Part shown: positions 24,300 through 37,639 of the stretch, piece by piece | How the letters are laid out: the number at the start of each line of letters is the position of its first letter | Position numbering within the stretch: the first letter of the stretch is position 1 | Origin: Psettodes erumei | Taxonomy: Eukaryota; Chordata; Actinopteri; Pleuronectiformes; Psettodidae | Length of the DNA: 64,000 bases | Direction of reading: 5' to 3' | Assembly: GCA_016785225.1 (NCBI GenBank) | Contig: JAFBJZ010000591.1 | Coordinates: 282,501-346,500, forward strand | Made by a program: the position numbers and the translations under genes | Notes under the pieces: model-generated | The model's input: the letters and a program-made list of their open reading frames with translations, nothing else | What the model was told of the DNA's origin: nothing | Databases searched by the model: none

Positions 24300-25240
24300 T
24301 GTGTGCGAGTGCGTGTTGTGTATCGCTCGTTCTGAGGGATGCTGAGGCGAGGTGTCATATTTGCCCTCTACCCCGCTCCGTTCACCTCCTCTCTCCGAAA
24401 TTCGACCTGTGTGTTGTTGTTGTTGTTGTTGTTTCCGTTTTTGACCAAACAAACACTGACCACTGCTGCGTCCTGTGTCGAGAAGGAGGAGGAGGAGGAG
24501 GAAGGAGGGAGGAAGCGAGGAAGTGAGGAAGGGAGTAAGGAGGAGACCTGACCCACACACCACAGCCCGCAGGATCAGGAACACACACATACATTATTAG
24601 TGCGTGTGTGCGTGTCGGGTGACGTAGTTTACAGCGCGAAAGAGTTCGGACAGTGTGACAACCTTATCCTTGTAGCCATGACAACGGACCGATTTAAACA
24701 CTTCTAAATAAAGTTACCAATATTTGTACTGTATTTGTATCGTGTTCATGTTTATGTATATCCTGTTGTGTTTGTGCACATCACTCCAAACATTCTCCTT
24801 GTGTGTGTCTGTGTGTGTCAGTGTTTGTGCGACGCGAGAAACCCACGGCGAGTAAATAAAACATTAAAGTAAAATTTGGAAAGCGGGAAAAAAATTTGAA
24901 GTGCTTAATACTTAATACACACACACACACACACACACACTTTACAGTACGTCCCGCCGTATCAATATGTAATGAGGACTAACTGCCAGTCGGCTAATCC
25001 GGTTTCACTTCCTCTGTCGTGAAGATGAGGAAGAGAGACGACTAAAAAAAATAAATAATAAATAATAATAATAATAAGTTTTATTTTAAAAACATGCGTT
25101 TTTGTTTGTGAATAAAATGACATCATCAGTGTAATGTGTGTCACAATTTGTCAAACACCCACACTCAAAAGACTGACAAAAACAAATTTAAAAAAAAGCA
25201 CAATTATGAAAGCGGGGGTGGTGGTGTGGTTACGTGGCTT

Positions 25241-25286
<46 letters not shown>

Positions 25287-26491
25287 CAGCTAAGTGGGTA
25301 GGTGACAGCAGTGAGAGCAGGAATTGTGAAACTGTAGCCGACCCTGACAGGGGCCCACACAGAGAGAGGGAGGGTGGGATTGTGGGGTGGTGGTGGTGGT
25401 GGGGGGGGTTGTTGGTGAGGTTTAGGGTGGAGACCGGGGGGGTGGGGGTGTGGGGAGGGGGTATGAGACTTGAGAAAAGCCTGGAGGTAAACGCTGAGAG
25501 GGAGGGTGAAGGCTGAAAAAGGCCAACGCTTAAAAAAAAAGAAGCATCCCGATTGGATGTTCTCACGCATCCTCAGCAGAAATGTAATCAATACTTGATT
25601 ATTAATAAGTTATTATTATTATCAACAACGTCACGGCTCCGATAATAAACACGCCGGTCGCTCTGTAGACTAAACACGTTGAGGGGTTCGTGACATCGAG
25701 AACGCCGCCTCACTTCCTCCTGCCGTACGTGGACGACAGCTTGAGTACTTTTCTACGCCGATGACGCCAAACAAGAAACGGTGATCACATCCCATCATTC
25801 GTTTTGAACGCTGAATTGACAAATCAATAACTGATTGATGAGTTACACATTAATAAATAACAGTAACATCTGGTTGCAGGACTGATGTGTAGGAATCCCC
25901 TCACGAATATGAAGTAGCAGTAAACGCAAGTAATATTAATACACGCTGCTAAAAGTAGTGGCGAGCACCTCACAGGAAATACAACAACAAAATATGTTGT
26001 TTGTCGTTGTAATGACATAATGACACCCTCGTGATGGACGTCTCCATAGGTGGGACAGTGTCGTCATCTTCTGGTTAAGACATTATAAAAGTTTTACCTG
26101 GGGAGTTGACAACACCCCCCCCCCCAAAAAAAATAGCAATAATAAAAAAAACGAGGTCATATGGACATGAAGAATATACACTATGGTTAATGTACTGCAG
26201 GAGTTGTGGGGAGGGCTGAAAGTGGTGGTGGTGCTGGGCGGGGGGGTAAGACAGTGCAGTAGTAGTAGCGGTGGTGGTGGTGGTGGTGGTGGTGGTGGTG
26301 GAGGTTGTTAGGGGTTGGGTAGGGGTGGGCCGCTGCACCCGAGGATAATGGGAGCAATGGGAGCAGCCCAGGCAGCATATGGCCAGGCTGGGCTGCCTGC
26401 TGGTGCACCAGCTGTGGAACTGGTGGCCGAGATCACACAGCCACTAAAGACCCCCCCACCACCACCACCACCACCACCCCCACCACCCCCT

Positions 26492-26540
<49 letters not shown>

Positions 26541-27170
26541 CCCTCTCTAATTCCCTCTCATGAGTTCACTTTATTAGTGTGAATGGGACGGTGTCGAGAA
26601 ACAGAAATAAGTGAAAATAAATTGTTTGTGTACATTTTTTTTGGGGTGGGGGGGGCTCAAGTGGGGCATGGAAAGCCTTCGTTTGATTGGTCGAATTCTC
26701 AGGTGCGTCACACACATCAACTTAGTCAGTAGGCGTTACATTATATATATATATATATATATCATACAACACTGTAAGAGACTTTGCAAAGCTACGCTGT
26801 AGCAGTTGCAGTACTTATACTGCAGAAAGTACTTCAACTTGTCCCGTCAGGAGCATTCACATTTATACAACAGTTGTGTATCACTCCTGGGGGGACACCT
26901 TCACTGCACATACGCAGTATTAAACAAATAAACCAAATTAAATTATATGAATTATATCAGTACAACATGATGAACCCCAGCCCCCCCCATGCCTGCCCCG
27001 CCCCCCCCCACCCAGACTGCTCCCTGGGCTAACTTTATTTAAATGACAGCTCTTAACAGGCCGATAACCCCCCCCCCCCCACCACCACCACCACCACCAC
27101 CTCCACTCTCTCTCTCTCGCATGCCCCCAGGCAGCTCCTAATGCGGGGGGACAGGAGGTTGATGGGAGAG

Positions 27171-27228
<58 letters not shown>

Positions 27229-29006
27229 GGGGGGGGCGTTGGAAAAAGTCTGGTGTGTGTGCGTCATTTAGCATAAAAGCATCTCCCTTTCTTCTTCTGT
27301 TTTTTTTGGGGGGGATGCATCTTCTTTTTCTTTCATCTCTCCTCCTCCTCCTCCTCCTCCTCCTCTCGTGCTCCCCCCCAACATCCTCGCCTCCCTTCAC
27401 CTCCTTATCCTCCCCATCTATCCTTCCATCATCTCCTCTCTTTCTCCTGTTTTTCCTGTTCTCCTCCTGCTCCCACTCCTTCTCCATCTCCTCCCACTTT
27501 CTCCACACTTCTCGCCGCCTCCCCCCCCCTCCACCTCCTCACCACACCTCCTCCTCCTCCCCCCCCACTTCCTCTCTGTGTGTGTCTTTATGTCTCTTCG
27601 AGGAGCGATCACAGCTCATGGTAAAGACGATGTAATATGTAATATGGATGAGGTCGCCTCAAAGGCATCAAACGGAGAGAAAGCCGAGGGACCGACTTCA
27701 CATGCAGAAAAATGCTTAGAGACGACCCCCACCCACACCCCCACCCCCAGCACCACCCTCAACAGAGCACCCCCCCCCCACCCACCCCCAAAGTCCCGGT
27801 CCCATCTCTTTCTTCACATCAGGTCCTCTGTGTGCGGTTAGTACGCGTTTGTTTCTCTTTGAAAGGCTTTTTTTCGTGGCGAGGGCGTGACGCACGCTCC
27901 GCTCCATCGGGCGGCGAGCGACGGCGAAATCGCCATCTCGACCAAAAAAAACCTCGGTACGCTACGTACCTCAACGCCGCGCTTCAAGCGAGCGCACAAA
28001 TCAGCACGAGTGCTTTGCAAACGCACTGAAGCAACAGCAAAAAAACTAAATGAAGAGGAAGAGAACGAAAAAAGAAGAAAATTAAAAAGCGTAAGATGTT
28101 TAAAATCGATGCGTACCGCAAACACATATCGCACAAAAAAGTGGTGAGAAACAACACAAAACAACGTGGATTCCTGAACATCCGACAAACGACGTTAACT
28201 TTAAATATTTATGTTCCCTCTCGGCTGTCATTGTTGCAGGCGTGGGAATTAATAAAGACACGTCTGTCATGATGTCATACCGTAAGCGTGTGCAAAGCGC
28301 CCAAAGGGGAAAGTGTATATTTAGCGTGAATTAATGCTGGTGATGCTGGATCCTCTTGGCGTCCCGGCGGTGCGCGTGGATCTGAACCACGAGTTAGCAA
28401 TAAATAAATAAATAAATAAATAAAAATAAAAATCACAGGAAACGAGCGTAGACGAGACGTTTACCGTCCGGGGCGCGCGCAGTATTACGACGACGCCGGC
28501 GCCTTAAACGGTTTGTGCATCTGTTGATCTCCGCCAGACCTCGTAAATAAAAAATCGCTCTTGTACAACTTAAATTAAGGTCAAGTTAAAAACATAAAAA
28601 ATGCATTCTCCCCCGCCCTCGGTGGGAGGACTCTCGGGGTGGCCCGCCAAGGTGTACTCTGGAAGGCGGAGGAATTATTTATGACGACGTTGCACTTCAA
28701 GCGGTCGGCCAATCAATAACGTGTGGCCTTAATCACCCTGACAAAGTTGTATAATAAAAAAAAAAACACACCCAACCCCTCCACACGCAAGACACACAAA
28801 GAGCGGCAACATCTTCGGCGCGCACTGAGCGCCGGGATGAGGATGAGGAGGAGCGACAGAACCGAGGCGACGACGAAGTAAACTAACGAAAAACAGAAAT
28901 CGGCCGTTTGAATAATTGAAAAATAGGTGAGCGTTTAATAATTCACTGGTACAAACGAGGGGATCGAGAGTGTGTCCATGGTTGACCCACTGGATGGGAC
29001 GCACGC

Positions 29007-29048
<42 letters not shown>

Positions 29049-29200
29049 ATCCAAACCATAAACTAAACCAAACTCCAACCTGAACCTTAAAACCAAAGTC
29101 TAAATCCACCAACGGGCCTTTTCAGCTGTGAGGACCCACCAGGCTAGCAGTTTCCCTCCGTTTCCAGTCTTTACGCTAAGCTAAGCTAATCGCCTCCAGA
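24000..29200. other. repeat-rich intergenic stretch
   Basis: CA/TG arrays lie at about 24030-24058, 24174-24210, 24265-24298, 24917-24940, 25242-25279, 26503-26538, 27174-27227 (54 bases, TG) and 29008-29045. GGT/CCA arrays lie at 26270-26300 and 26457-26480, a TA run at 26743-26761, and an AAAT-type run (AATA units) at 28401-28430. No gene is recognised. The short frame through 26330-26440 is discussed under rejected items. Confidence 0.7.
27340..27590. repeat. polypyrimidine tract, about 250 bases
   Basis: The plus strand is almost entirely C and T, built from CTC, CCT and TTC motifs, starting with a CCT array at 27341-27363. Homopurine-homopyrimidine DNA of this length can form triplex (H-DNA) structures. 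Its strand-asymmetric counterpart, a polypurine tract, lies at 54351-54620. Confidence 0.9.
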
Positions 29201-29293
29201 CAGTGGTCTCAAACGTCACGTATTGACCTTTTTTTTTTTTAAATTCAGGCCAAAACAACGGGATGAAGTTATGCAGAAGAAGCCAACCCATCA

Positions 29294-29364
29294 GCGCCGC
29301 TGGTGTAGTGGTATCATGCAAGATTCCCATTCTTGCGACCCGGGTTCGATTCCCGGGCGGCGCA
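29294..29364 (+). tRNA. tRNA-Gly (anticodon CCC)
   Basis: This 71-base gene folds into a complete cloverleaf. The 7-bp acceptor stem pairs GCGCCGC (29294-29300) with GCGGCGC (29357-29363), with A as discriminator. The anticodon stem CAAGA/TCTTG holds loop TTCCCAT with anticodon CCC at 29326-29328. The T-stem CCGGG/CCCGG holds loop TTCGATT. The internal promoter boxes are intact: A box around TGGTGTAGTGG and B box GGTTCGATTCC. There is no intron and no encoded CCA. It decodes GGG glycine codons in cytosolic translation. No run of four T occurs for about 130 bases downstream (first at 29498), which is unusual for a Pol III gene. Confidence 0.95.
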
Positions 29365-29549
29365 CGCTCTCATTTAAATCCAGAGTATCTTATGTGTTGC
29401 AATGAGCGTACAGCGCGGTAACACACTCAATTTGTCCGGCTCTGTTAACACCTCACGACGTCACGCAAACTCATTAACAGAAACTTTCTCTTTCTACTTT
29501 TCAATCTATTAGAATGTGCAAATTGTTGTATGGACAAAGTTAGCATGGA

Positions 29550-29586
<37 letters not shown>

Positions 29587-29725
29587 CATTATCTCTGCTG
29601 AGACACAATGTTGACACAAAGGTGATGTGCAGTTCAGAATACTGTGGAAAACAGATGAGGAACCAAAACACAAAACAAACACACAACAACTGTCACTGCA
29701 TCAGGCTCATTTGCTGCTGCTGCTG

Positions 29726-29760
<35 letters not shown>

Positions 29761-29932
29761 GAGGAGTTGCACTGTTTGATGTACAGGTGGTCTATAGGAA
29801 ACACACACACACCCATGGGAATCCACCCCTCCCATCTCCCATCTTTTTTTTTTTTTTTTTACTTCCTCCACTCCCTTCTTTCTTTTATTGCCTCCATCTC
29901 ACTCCCTCTTCTTTTATATCCATTTCTTCCCT

Positions 29933-29969
<37 letters not shown>

Positions 29970-30093
29970 TATACAGGATGCGAGCGCTGCGCCGGCGGTT
30001 GCCAGGCAGTTGCCGCGGAAACATTCTGCATTATTGATGGGGCGCGCTCATCGCGTCCCAGCAAGCAGCAACCAAACTGTCCCAGCAGGGCCG

Positions 30094-30133
<40 letters not shown>

Positions 30134-30803
30134 CAACTTAAAAAAAAATTTAAAAATGAAATATTAAGTTTGTGCAAAGCTTCAGGAATCAGTTGACCAA
30201 GATGTCTTAAGTAGTTTTGCGGTGTGATCCGCCATTTTTTTTTTTTTTTTTTTTGCTCCCTGCAGACGTCCTCTCCATTTTAAAGGAATCACAGCTCGTC
30301 CTGAATTAATGACTAATTAACAGAATAACATTAATAAGTTGCTTTGCTAAAAAACAAACAAATAAAATAAAGAGAAAAAAATCAATCCATGAGATGCCTT
30401 CGATAAAGGCGTATTACGTAAAACAGGATGCTGATTTTGTAAAGTCCGAGTTGAGGTGCACCCGGACCTCAGCGGGGTCGCCCCGGGGTAGGGGCACAAA
30501 AAAAACAAACCGGCAGCCTAATCTCTAATCTCTAATCTGTGATAACCTTTCAAACTCATATCAAAGAAGTGAAGGGCACTAAATGAACAACGGAAAACTC
30601 TTTTATTTTCACGTCAGCAGAACCGGATCGGTCCGAGTCCTCTGGGAGGATTTACCCAGGATCCTCCTTCCTGTCCCACCAGCCGGACAGTCAGCCGGGG
30701 CAGCGGCATCACTCACCTGTTGTGCCCCGGGGCGATGCCTCCCCCTCCCTCCCTCCCTCCCCCCCTGGGGTCCCCATGATGCAGCTGTCATCCCAGCCAC
30801 TAC

Positions 30804-30839
<36 letters not shown>

Positions 30840-31327
30840 ATCCGTCTTTGTCGCACCACCTTTGCATCCACCCTCTGAATGAGGCCTATTGTGCAGCATC
30901 CACGCCGTCCTCCGTGACCCGCGAGTCCAGCGCCGCGGTCCGTTCGCCCACCGTGGGGAAAATTATCCTTCTTCCTCGCCTCCCCCCGGGTGAGCGCTCC
31001 CTTCTTCTTTTATTGTCCGTCTCCCCCCTGCAGCCATTAAGGAGGATTTTTTTTTTTAAAAAAACAACAAGTGCCACATCCTTAATTTTCCAAAAACATC
31101 CGGTCTTGGCCCAAAGTATGGAAACTGCATCCCACAACAAATCCCAGTTACTTCTTGTTTGTAGTCCGTTGGTAAAATTGGGTGAGGTGGAAAAACAACA
31201 ACAAACAAACAAACAAACAGAGAAAAACAAAGAGAGAGCAAATAAAAAAATAAAGACGAGGGCACGTCCACAGCTGGCGGGCCAGACCGCGTTAAGGCCT
31301 CGGGGCTCCGGCGGACGCTGCGTCTCG

Positions 31328-31369
31328 GAAGAAGAAGAAGAAGAAGAAGAAGAAGAAGAAGAAGAAGAA
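31328..31369. repeat. (GAA)14 microsatellite
   Basis: Fourteen perfect GAA units. GAA/TTC repeats can adopt triplex structures. The reading frames through it (Glu-rich or Ser-rich) are repeat artefacts. Confidence 0.97.
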
Positions 31370-32208
31370 AACCCACGAGAAAGAATAATGAAAAGAAAGA
31401 GAGAAAGAACGAGAGGAGAAAAAAAAAGGGGAGCGAGCCGAGCCGGTGCCTCTGCTTTCAAACGGGAGCCGGAGTGAGGAGGAGAGCAACGAGGCTGGAA
31501 GTTTATATGTGTTCTCTCCCCTGAACCAGGGGACCGGCTGAATAAATAATACAATAGATATTGCTGTGATGAGGTCTCGGCGCGCCATTCATAATTATTT
31601 CATTGTAGCTGTAATGAGAGCGCCGGTCCTCCCGCCCCCCCCCCCTCCCCCTCCTGCAGGTAAGGCCTCCGCAGGAACGCCGGGGCCCGGAGGCGAACTC
31701 CATTCACTTACTTTACACGACTCGAAACGAGTCGGACCGTCGGTGGTCGTCTTTTTTTTTTTTTTTTTTTAACGCCCCAGGTCACTTTCGTGGCGATGAA
31801 GCGTCGACGAAGCGAAACTCGTTAGCGGAGTTGAACGGAAGGTACAACGATGAGCGAGCGACAACGGTCGAGACTCGTTTATCGATTAAAAAAAAGAAAA
31901 ATAAGAGTTTAGTTAAATTTCATCAACTTTACAGAAATTAGTTTCTCTCTCTCTCTCTCTCTGAGTTTTTGGACTTATTTTTCAGAATTTATCAAAATTA
32001 TGACGGCAAAATTTTTCAGGGTTTGGGAAAAAATAAATGTACGTCAACTCACAATACACTTAGTCGAGACACACACACACAGAGCACGCTTAGACACATG
32101 GTGAAACACAAAAACACTCCCAGTCGTGACTCCTGTCCCTCGGGACCACTGCCTCAAAGCTTCTGGGTCCCCCAGAGCTACATACACTTTCCCACTAACC
32201 CCCCCCCA

Positions 32209-32228
32209 TACACACACACACACACACA

Positions 32229-32262
<34 letters not shown>

Positions 32263-32375
32263 GACCACCTCATGCCGTCTCTCGCGTCTCCACGTCCTGA
32301 GGTCTGCCGAGCGAGCACCTTCCTTCCTCTAATCCTGTTAGTGGGAAACGGGGGAGTCAGGGGGGAAGTGGGGCA

Positions 32376-32421
<46 letters not shown>
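32209..32421. repeat. opposing CA and TG arrays
   Basis: A CA run (32209-32262, one T interruption) and a TG run (32379-32421) face each other across about 117 bases, so a transcript through both could form a stem of roughly 40 bp. Confidence 0.9.
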
Positions 32422-32423
<2 letters not shown>

Positions 32424-32555
32424 AAGAGAAGATCTTTTTTTTGGGGGGGGGGATGTATATGGGACACAAAGACCCCCGCCGTCCCGCACCAGCTGGAGCC
32501 CCGTGGTATACGTGAGATGTGAATACCCCCTCTGACAACACGCACATACAGTACA

Positions 32556-32650
32556 GTCATTCATTCACTTGTTCAGTCAGTCATTCAGTCATTCACTTGT
32601 TTATTCAGCCAGTCAGTCAGCCAGTCAGCCAGTCAGTCAGTCAGTCAGCC
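32556..32650. repeat. degenerate tetranucleotide repeat (CAGT / ATTC)
   Basis: An imperfect array of TCATTCAC, TCAGTCAG and CCAGTCAG words, with CAGT and CAGC as the main units, grading from ATTC-rich at the left to CAGTCAG-rich at the right. It is typical of an old tetranucleotide microsatellite. Confidence 0.85.
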
Positions 32651-34575
32651 ATATGTGGGTCTGTGTTGCTAAGTGAGCAGGACACAAACACTGGGACAAA
32701 TACCAGAACCAGAAGACGAGGAAACTCTGTTACGCGTTTCTTTCCTCCTCACGCTGCCCAAACGAAGTGGGCGTGGCCAGGTGTAAAGAGGTGCATTGTG
32801 GGAAATGTAGGACGGTGCCTGTGCGGTGGCTGGACGCCTCGCTGCCTTGTCATTCACCCACTTCAAGGTTATTCTCTCGTCTCCTGCGTCTGGGAGCGTC
32901 TTCAAATAACTTCCCAAACACCAGAGACGTAAATGGGGGAAAAAAAAATACAGATTAATCTTAATTTACATACACACGCTCATCTAATCCCTGTTATTTC
33001 ACCCCCCCCCTTGTCCCAGCGACACGTTCGTGCATCATTTTGTTTGTTTACTTGTTTTCCCTTTGTTCGACGTCTCTCTGTTCTTGTCGTACAGAGCTTT
33101 GTGGGTTTTGTTTGTATGGAAATCAGCGCGGCGGGGAGACGCTCTGCGGGCTGAGGCGTTTGATGCCTGGCGCTCCGCGGCGCGTTCGGGACGCCGCCGT
33201 CGAGAAGCGTTAAACTCCGGAGGGCGACGTAAAGACGCCTTTGAGGAGTCGGAAGTTCGCTGCGTCTTTTTAGTCCGTTTCATCGGCGCGGCAGCCTCGT
33301 CGTCTGAAACCCCCGGCCTGATTTCACGGACATTTACGGTCCGGTTCGGCTTTTCTTTTCCCAGTTTTCCAGGAAGGAGAAGGAACAAAGATTTTTTTTT
33401 TTTTAAAAGTGGTATTTTGGTCCAATTTCTTGCAGTTTACAGGGAACCGACTGCAAATTACGCTCCAGATTAAAGAGTTTACACTGCGGCTTTATTTCAT
33501 CTGTAATTCCAAGTGATTAAACCGCAGATTTAATGACGACTGTGACAGACTTTCACCGCGCGCGGAGTTTAAAAGTTGTCTCGTCTTCTGAAAAACACGA
33601 AAAGCGTGTCTTGCTGTCCAGACGGAGCTAATCATGCTAATGGGATTTGTTTTTTTTAAAAGATATTTCTTCTAATCGAGTTTTTTTTCCCCCCGTCTTT
33701 GCACAGACAAAAAAAAAAACGAATAAAAAGGAATCACTGAATCCAGGATCCCGGCTTCTCGCACACGCTCCATCGCCTCCATGAATTTGCAAACCCCCCC
33801 CACCACCACCACCACCACCACCTTAAAACAGGCCCTGACCCGAACTGAACCTGTAGCTTCAGATCACTCTGCTGCTGATGATGAGGAGGAGGAGGAGGAG
33901 GAAAGTTTTCTCTCCATCTTCGCAGCAGAAAACAAAAGTTGAGACATCTCTGCTGCTGCTGGAGTTTTAAAGCCTTTTAGATGTGATTTTTTTTTTTTTG
34001 CATATATACACACACAAACACACACACACACATGCTATGGGAGACTGAAGCTGCACATCATTAACCGGGAGCTGGATTCGGGATTGTTCCCCGCCTCGCG
34101 CCGGGACGGCGGTCCCCTCGTACGCTGGGCGAGTAAACAGGCCCGCGGTTATAAAGCTTTTACACGCCAATCCTGGCCGACGTTCCCTTTATGTGCGAGT
34201 GCTGCAGGGCTCAGATGCATAATACATGAGCACTCAGTTAATCTATTGATCCAAAATATGTCTTCTCTCTTTCTCTGTCTCATTTGCTGTCCGTCTTCCT
34301 CTCGTCCCGCCGAGCCCTCTCGGACTCCTCTCTTCTTCTTCTTCTTCTTCTTCTTCTTCTTCACTGCTGTCCCCCCCATCATCAACAGGGCGATTGTGGG
34401 CGGTGGCGGCGACAGATTGGACGCGGTGGAGGTGGAGGTGGAGATAATGAAAGGTGTAACCATGAAAAATGCAGAAACTCTGAATAAGAAATAACCCCGG
34501 GAGAGAACAGTGGTTCAAACGACGAGGGCAGACTGTGACCCGCCACTGTCATGGAGAACATACACACAACCAATT

Positions 34576-34613
<38 letters not shown>

Positions 34614-35132
34614 ACCTGACATTATCACCACCAGAACCAGACCCGCTGGAGCTTCAACGTGCAAACACAAAACGAGTAACGGTTAAATCAAATTAATCTT
34701 CGTTTTAATCCCAATCCTCAAGTAAGTGTCAATAAAACCAGAACCCAGATTAGAGCCAATCACCGCTGAGCGATTTGCAAACCATATTTTGTGTTTTTGC
34801 CAGACGAGAGCACCGATGCTGGATCTGCTTTCAACCTGCGCTCGCTCTCAGAGGAAGACTCGCGAGTTAATGGATGGAACAGACTCGTATTCCACCGAGA
34901 CTCATCCTCAGGAAACCTCCGCTGCGCTCGCTCCGCGGCCATTTTAAAAACATGGCCGCTGCCCGCTAACGCGGCACCGTAGCATCCCGTAGCGCCTTCA
35001 TGCAGATTACACTTTCATTTCCTCGCCACAGAACCATAAAGCGTGATGGACGTACGGCGGGGCGAGAACCTCTTGAAGCTGGACTGAAGAACCGTGAGGT
35101 CCTGGTCCGAGCTCCACCTCACCACCACCACC

Positions 35133-35165
<33 letters not shown>

Positions 35166-36300
35166 GAGCTTCATGAATGCTCTGATGGGTGGCAAAGCTT
35201 TTTGCGGCGGACTCTAACCTGCGAGGTCACACGACGACGCACCATCACAGGTAAAACTACACATCTACGCCGATGACCCACTGATTTGCGTCGCAGCTGC
35301 CTCCTGCAGACAGGACTCCAGTGTGTTGTCGCGACCGCAGCCGTCCCGGCGGCCGCGAGGCGACAGGCCGAAAACCCCGTCCCGAAACCTTCGGCCGCAG
35401 GTAAAAAAAAAAAAAAAAAAAAAAACGCAGAGGATCTCGCCTCCGAGCAGGAACCAACTAACCTTTCCTTCCCGCCTCGTGTCTTTAATTTGTACTGGCA
35501 GACAATGAAATATTTACAAGGAACCCTACAGGCAATTACATTAAAAGTGCGCGGTTAGACACCGCCTACCCTTCGGCGGGCCCCCTCGGTGAGAAGCCGG
35601 GGCCGATTTGGTGAACGGTCGCAAAGTTTACAACGTCAGATTTTACTCGCCATCAATAATTCAGAGTCAGAAGGAGCGGGGAGGGCGGGGCGACGCGAGG
35701 AGGTGTGCGTTCGCTCGGGGCTGCGGTGCATGTGTCGGCGGCGGGGCTGCACTTCAGTGTCCATTTGCTAAATGTGGCAGAAACACGCAGCCGGGCGGCC
35801 ATGTTCTGCTCGCTGAAAGCTTCGCCGGACGTTTGATCCCTCAGAGTCTGAACGTGCGCGCACACACAAACACACAAACACACACTGCAGAACTACACTT
35901 CCACTTATGGAGTGTTTGTAAAATAAAAAAAACAACAATAAAACAACATCAACAAGGGAAACACTGGTTGGATGTTGGTTCCAGAAGGAGCCACATAAAA
36001 GCAGGTGGTCTAAATTTAAGTACAACTAACAGACACAAACATAGAGTTACACAATAGCACACACACACACACACACACACACTGTGTCAACACATCGAGC
36101 AGTTGTGTGACATGCACGTCATCCCTAAAGTGTCCATGGTGTGTTTTTCGTGAAACGAATGCGATTGAAAAAAAAAAAGTGTACTTCCTGTTTTCCCTAA
36201 ATCAAATGTGGCGCCTGAAGTGGCGCCACGTTCAGGTGGACTGCAACTTTCAGGAATTTTCAACCGGCCGGAACCGACCCATGAGGCTGAAGGGTCGAGA

Positions 36301-36313
36301 AGGTCAAAGGTCA
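36301..36313 (+). promoter_or_regulatory. perfect DR1 nuclear-receptor site
   Basis: AGGTCAAAGGTCA is the ideal DR1 sequence for HNF4, RXR and NR2F receptors. It lies 2.7 kb upstream of the pou4f start codon. Binding is inferred. Confidence 0.45.
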
Positions 36314-36820
36314 CCGAGACCGCTCACATGTAGCTCAGACACTCCTAACTAATTAATGAACTTGGAGAACTTCCGCTTCCTTTCTTCTTCCTGTCTAATC
36401 TCCGATTGGACTCCTCCTCCGTCCTTTCATCCCATCCCTCTCCTCCTCCCTCTCAGCTGGACTCCCCCCCCCCACCACCCACGACACACACGCACGCACA
36501 CACACACACACACACACACTCACACACACACACACACACACACACTCCATTCTGTCACTGTCCGGCGTCGCCTTCCCAGAGGAGCGACCTGCTGCCCGGC
36601 GTTCCCTGCGGAGGCGGGCGATGTATATTTGATGAGTCGGGTGCCGGGTGCGGGGGGTGGGGGGGTGGCCCTCCCTCTGGAGGGGCCGCGACGAGCAGCG
36701 GGACAATGGGGCCTCGCTCAGGTTTCTCTCTTTGGCCGTCACCGGCGCTGATGCTCTTTTTCAGCAGGAGAGGCTGGAGTTACAGCCGGGACGGCAGAGT
36801 TTCAGCTGGTGTGTGTGTCT

Positions 36821-36857
<37 letters not shown>

Positions 36858-37564
36858 GGGGAGATGACTCGGCCTGACCCACGTCTGCAGGTTCCACTGT
36901 CTGGAAAACCCAGATTCAGACTCAGGTGTACTGTGGAGATGACTTTGCCTCACCTTCGTGTGGGAAAGAAATGCAAAATGTGCAGAACTACAGAATAATA
37001 ATAATAATAATAATCTAATGCTGTGCCACAATTACAAACAGAAACGTGATGAAAAAAGTCACGTTCACAAGAAAAACAATGAGACTCCTCACACACGTCC
37101 AGACACACTGCTGTGGTCAAGTAGAAAAACTTTTAAAAAAGATTTTACTATCACGGCGACATGGTTTAAAAACCATCGCACACAACAGACACACAATGGA
37201 AGACAATATACCCACACAGGAATGAGAAAGTGTTATTATTATTATTATATTAAAGTAAATAAAACTAGAATGGATTCAACTCCGCTGTAATTGTGAATTT
37301 GACAACGTGATCCGACGCGGGACAGAAATCTCTACGAACATTTTTATAACGATTTGCCTTTTTCATTTTATTACTGTAAACATCACACATGTTGTTGTTT
37401 ACATGTAAACTAGTTTATATGATGTTTTTATTGTTGGCCAATTAGTTAATTAGTTTTGCTGTGTGTTTTATAAACAAATAATAATAATAAAAAATAAAAA
37501 AAGATAATGCACATGCTCTTTGGTTCCGCATTCAGTCCTGTTTATTCTTTAATTGAGGGAACTG

Positions 37565-37565
37565 T

Positions 37566-37605
<40 letters not shown>
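37565..37605. repeat. (TG)n microsatellite
   Basis: About 41 bases of TG with one T interruption at its left end, followed by GGGATGGGGGGGGGG. It is the last long dinucleotide array before the pou4f gene. Confidence 0.95.
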
Positions 37606-37608
<3 letters not shown>

Positions 37609-37639
37609 ATGGGGGGGGGGGCATCCTTACTACAGCCAC

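Larger units (their letters stand above)
29365..37600. other. intergenic stretch, no protein gene seen
   Basis: Microsatellites lie at about 29551-29583 (CA), 29728-29757 (TG), 30097-30127 (GA), 30807-30837 (CT), 32209-32262 (CA), 32379-32421 (TG), 36061-36082, 36494-36545 (CA) and 36830-36854 (TG). GAA/TTC arrays lie at 31328-31369 and 34331-34362, and a CAA array at 35121-35165. CpG-rich unique DNA at 33120-33345 and 35590-35860 has no recognised coding content. A CNE-like fragment with ATGCATAATACATGAG lies at 34215-34230, and another at 35480-35555. Confidence 0.6.

Noticed and set aside
26315..26450. Frame with RIMGAMGAAQAAYGQAGLPA between GGT and CCA repeats
   Set aside because: The stretch is short and bounded by microsatellites, with no splice signals and no known relative. 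It is left as unexplained unique sequence.
30722..31554. Frames of 251 (plus) and 222 (minus) codons
   Set aside because: Their length comes from CT and GAA repeats. The products are Ser/Leu- or Glu/Lys-rich low complexity.
33030..33473. Plus-strand frame of 147 codons in CpG-rich DNA
   Set aside because: CpG richness removes stop codons, and the Arg-rich product has no domain.
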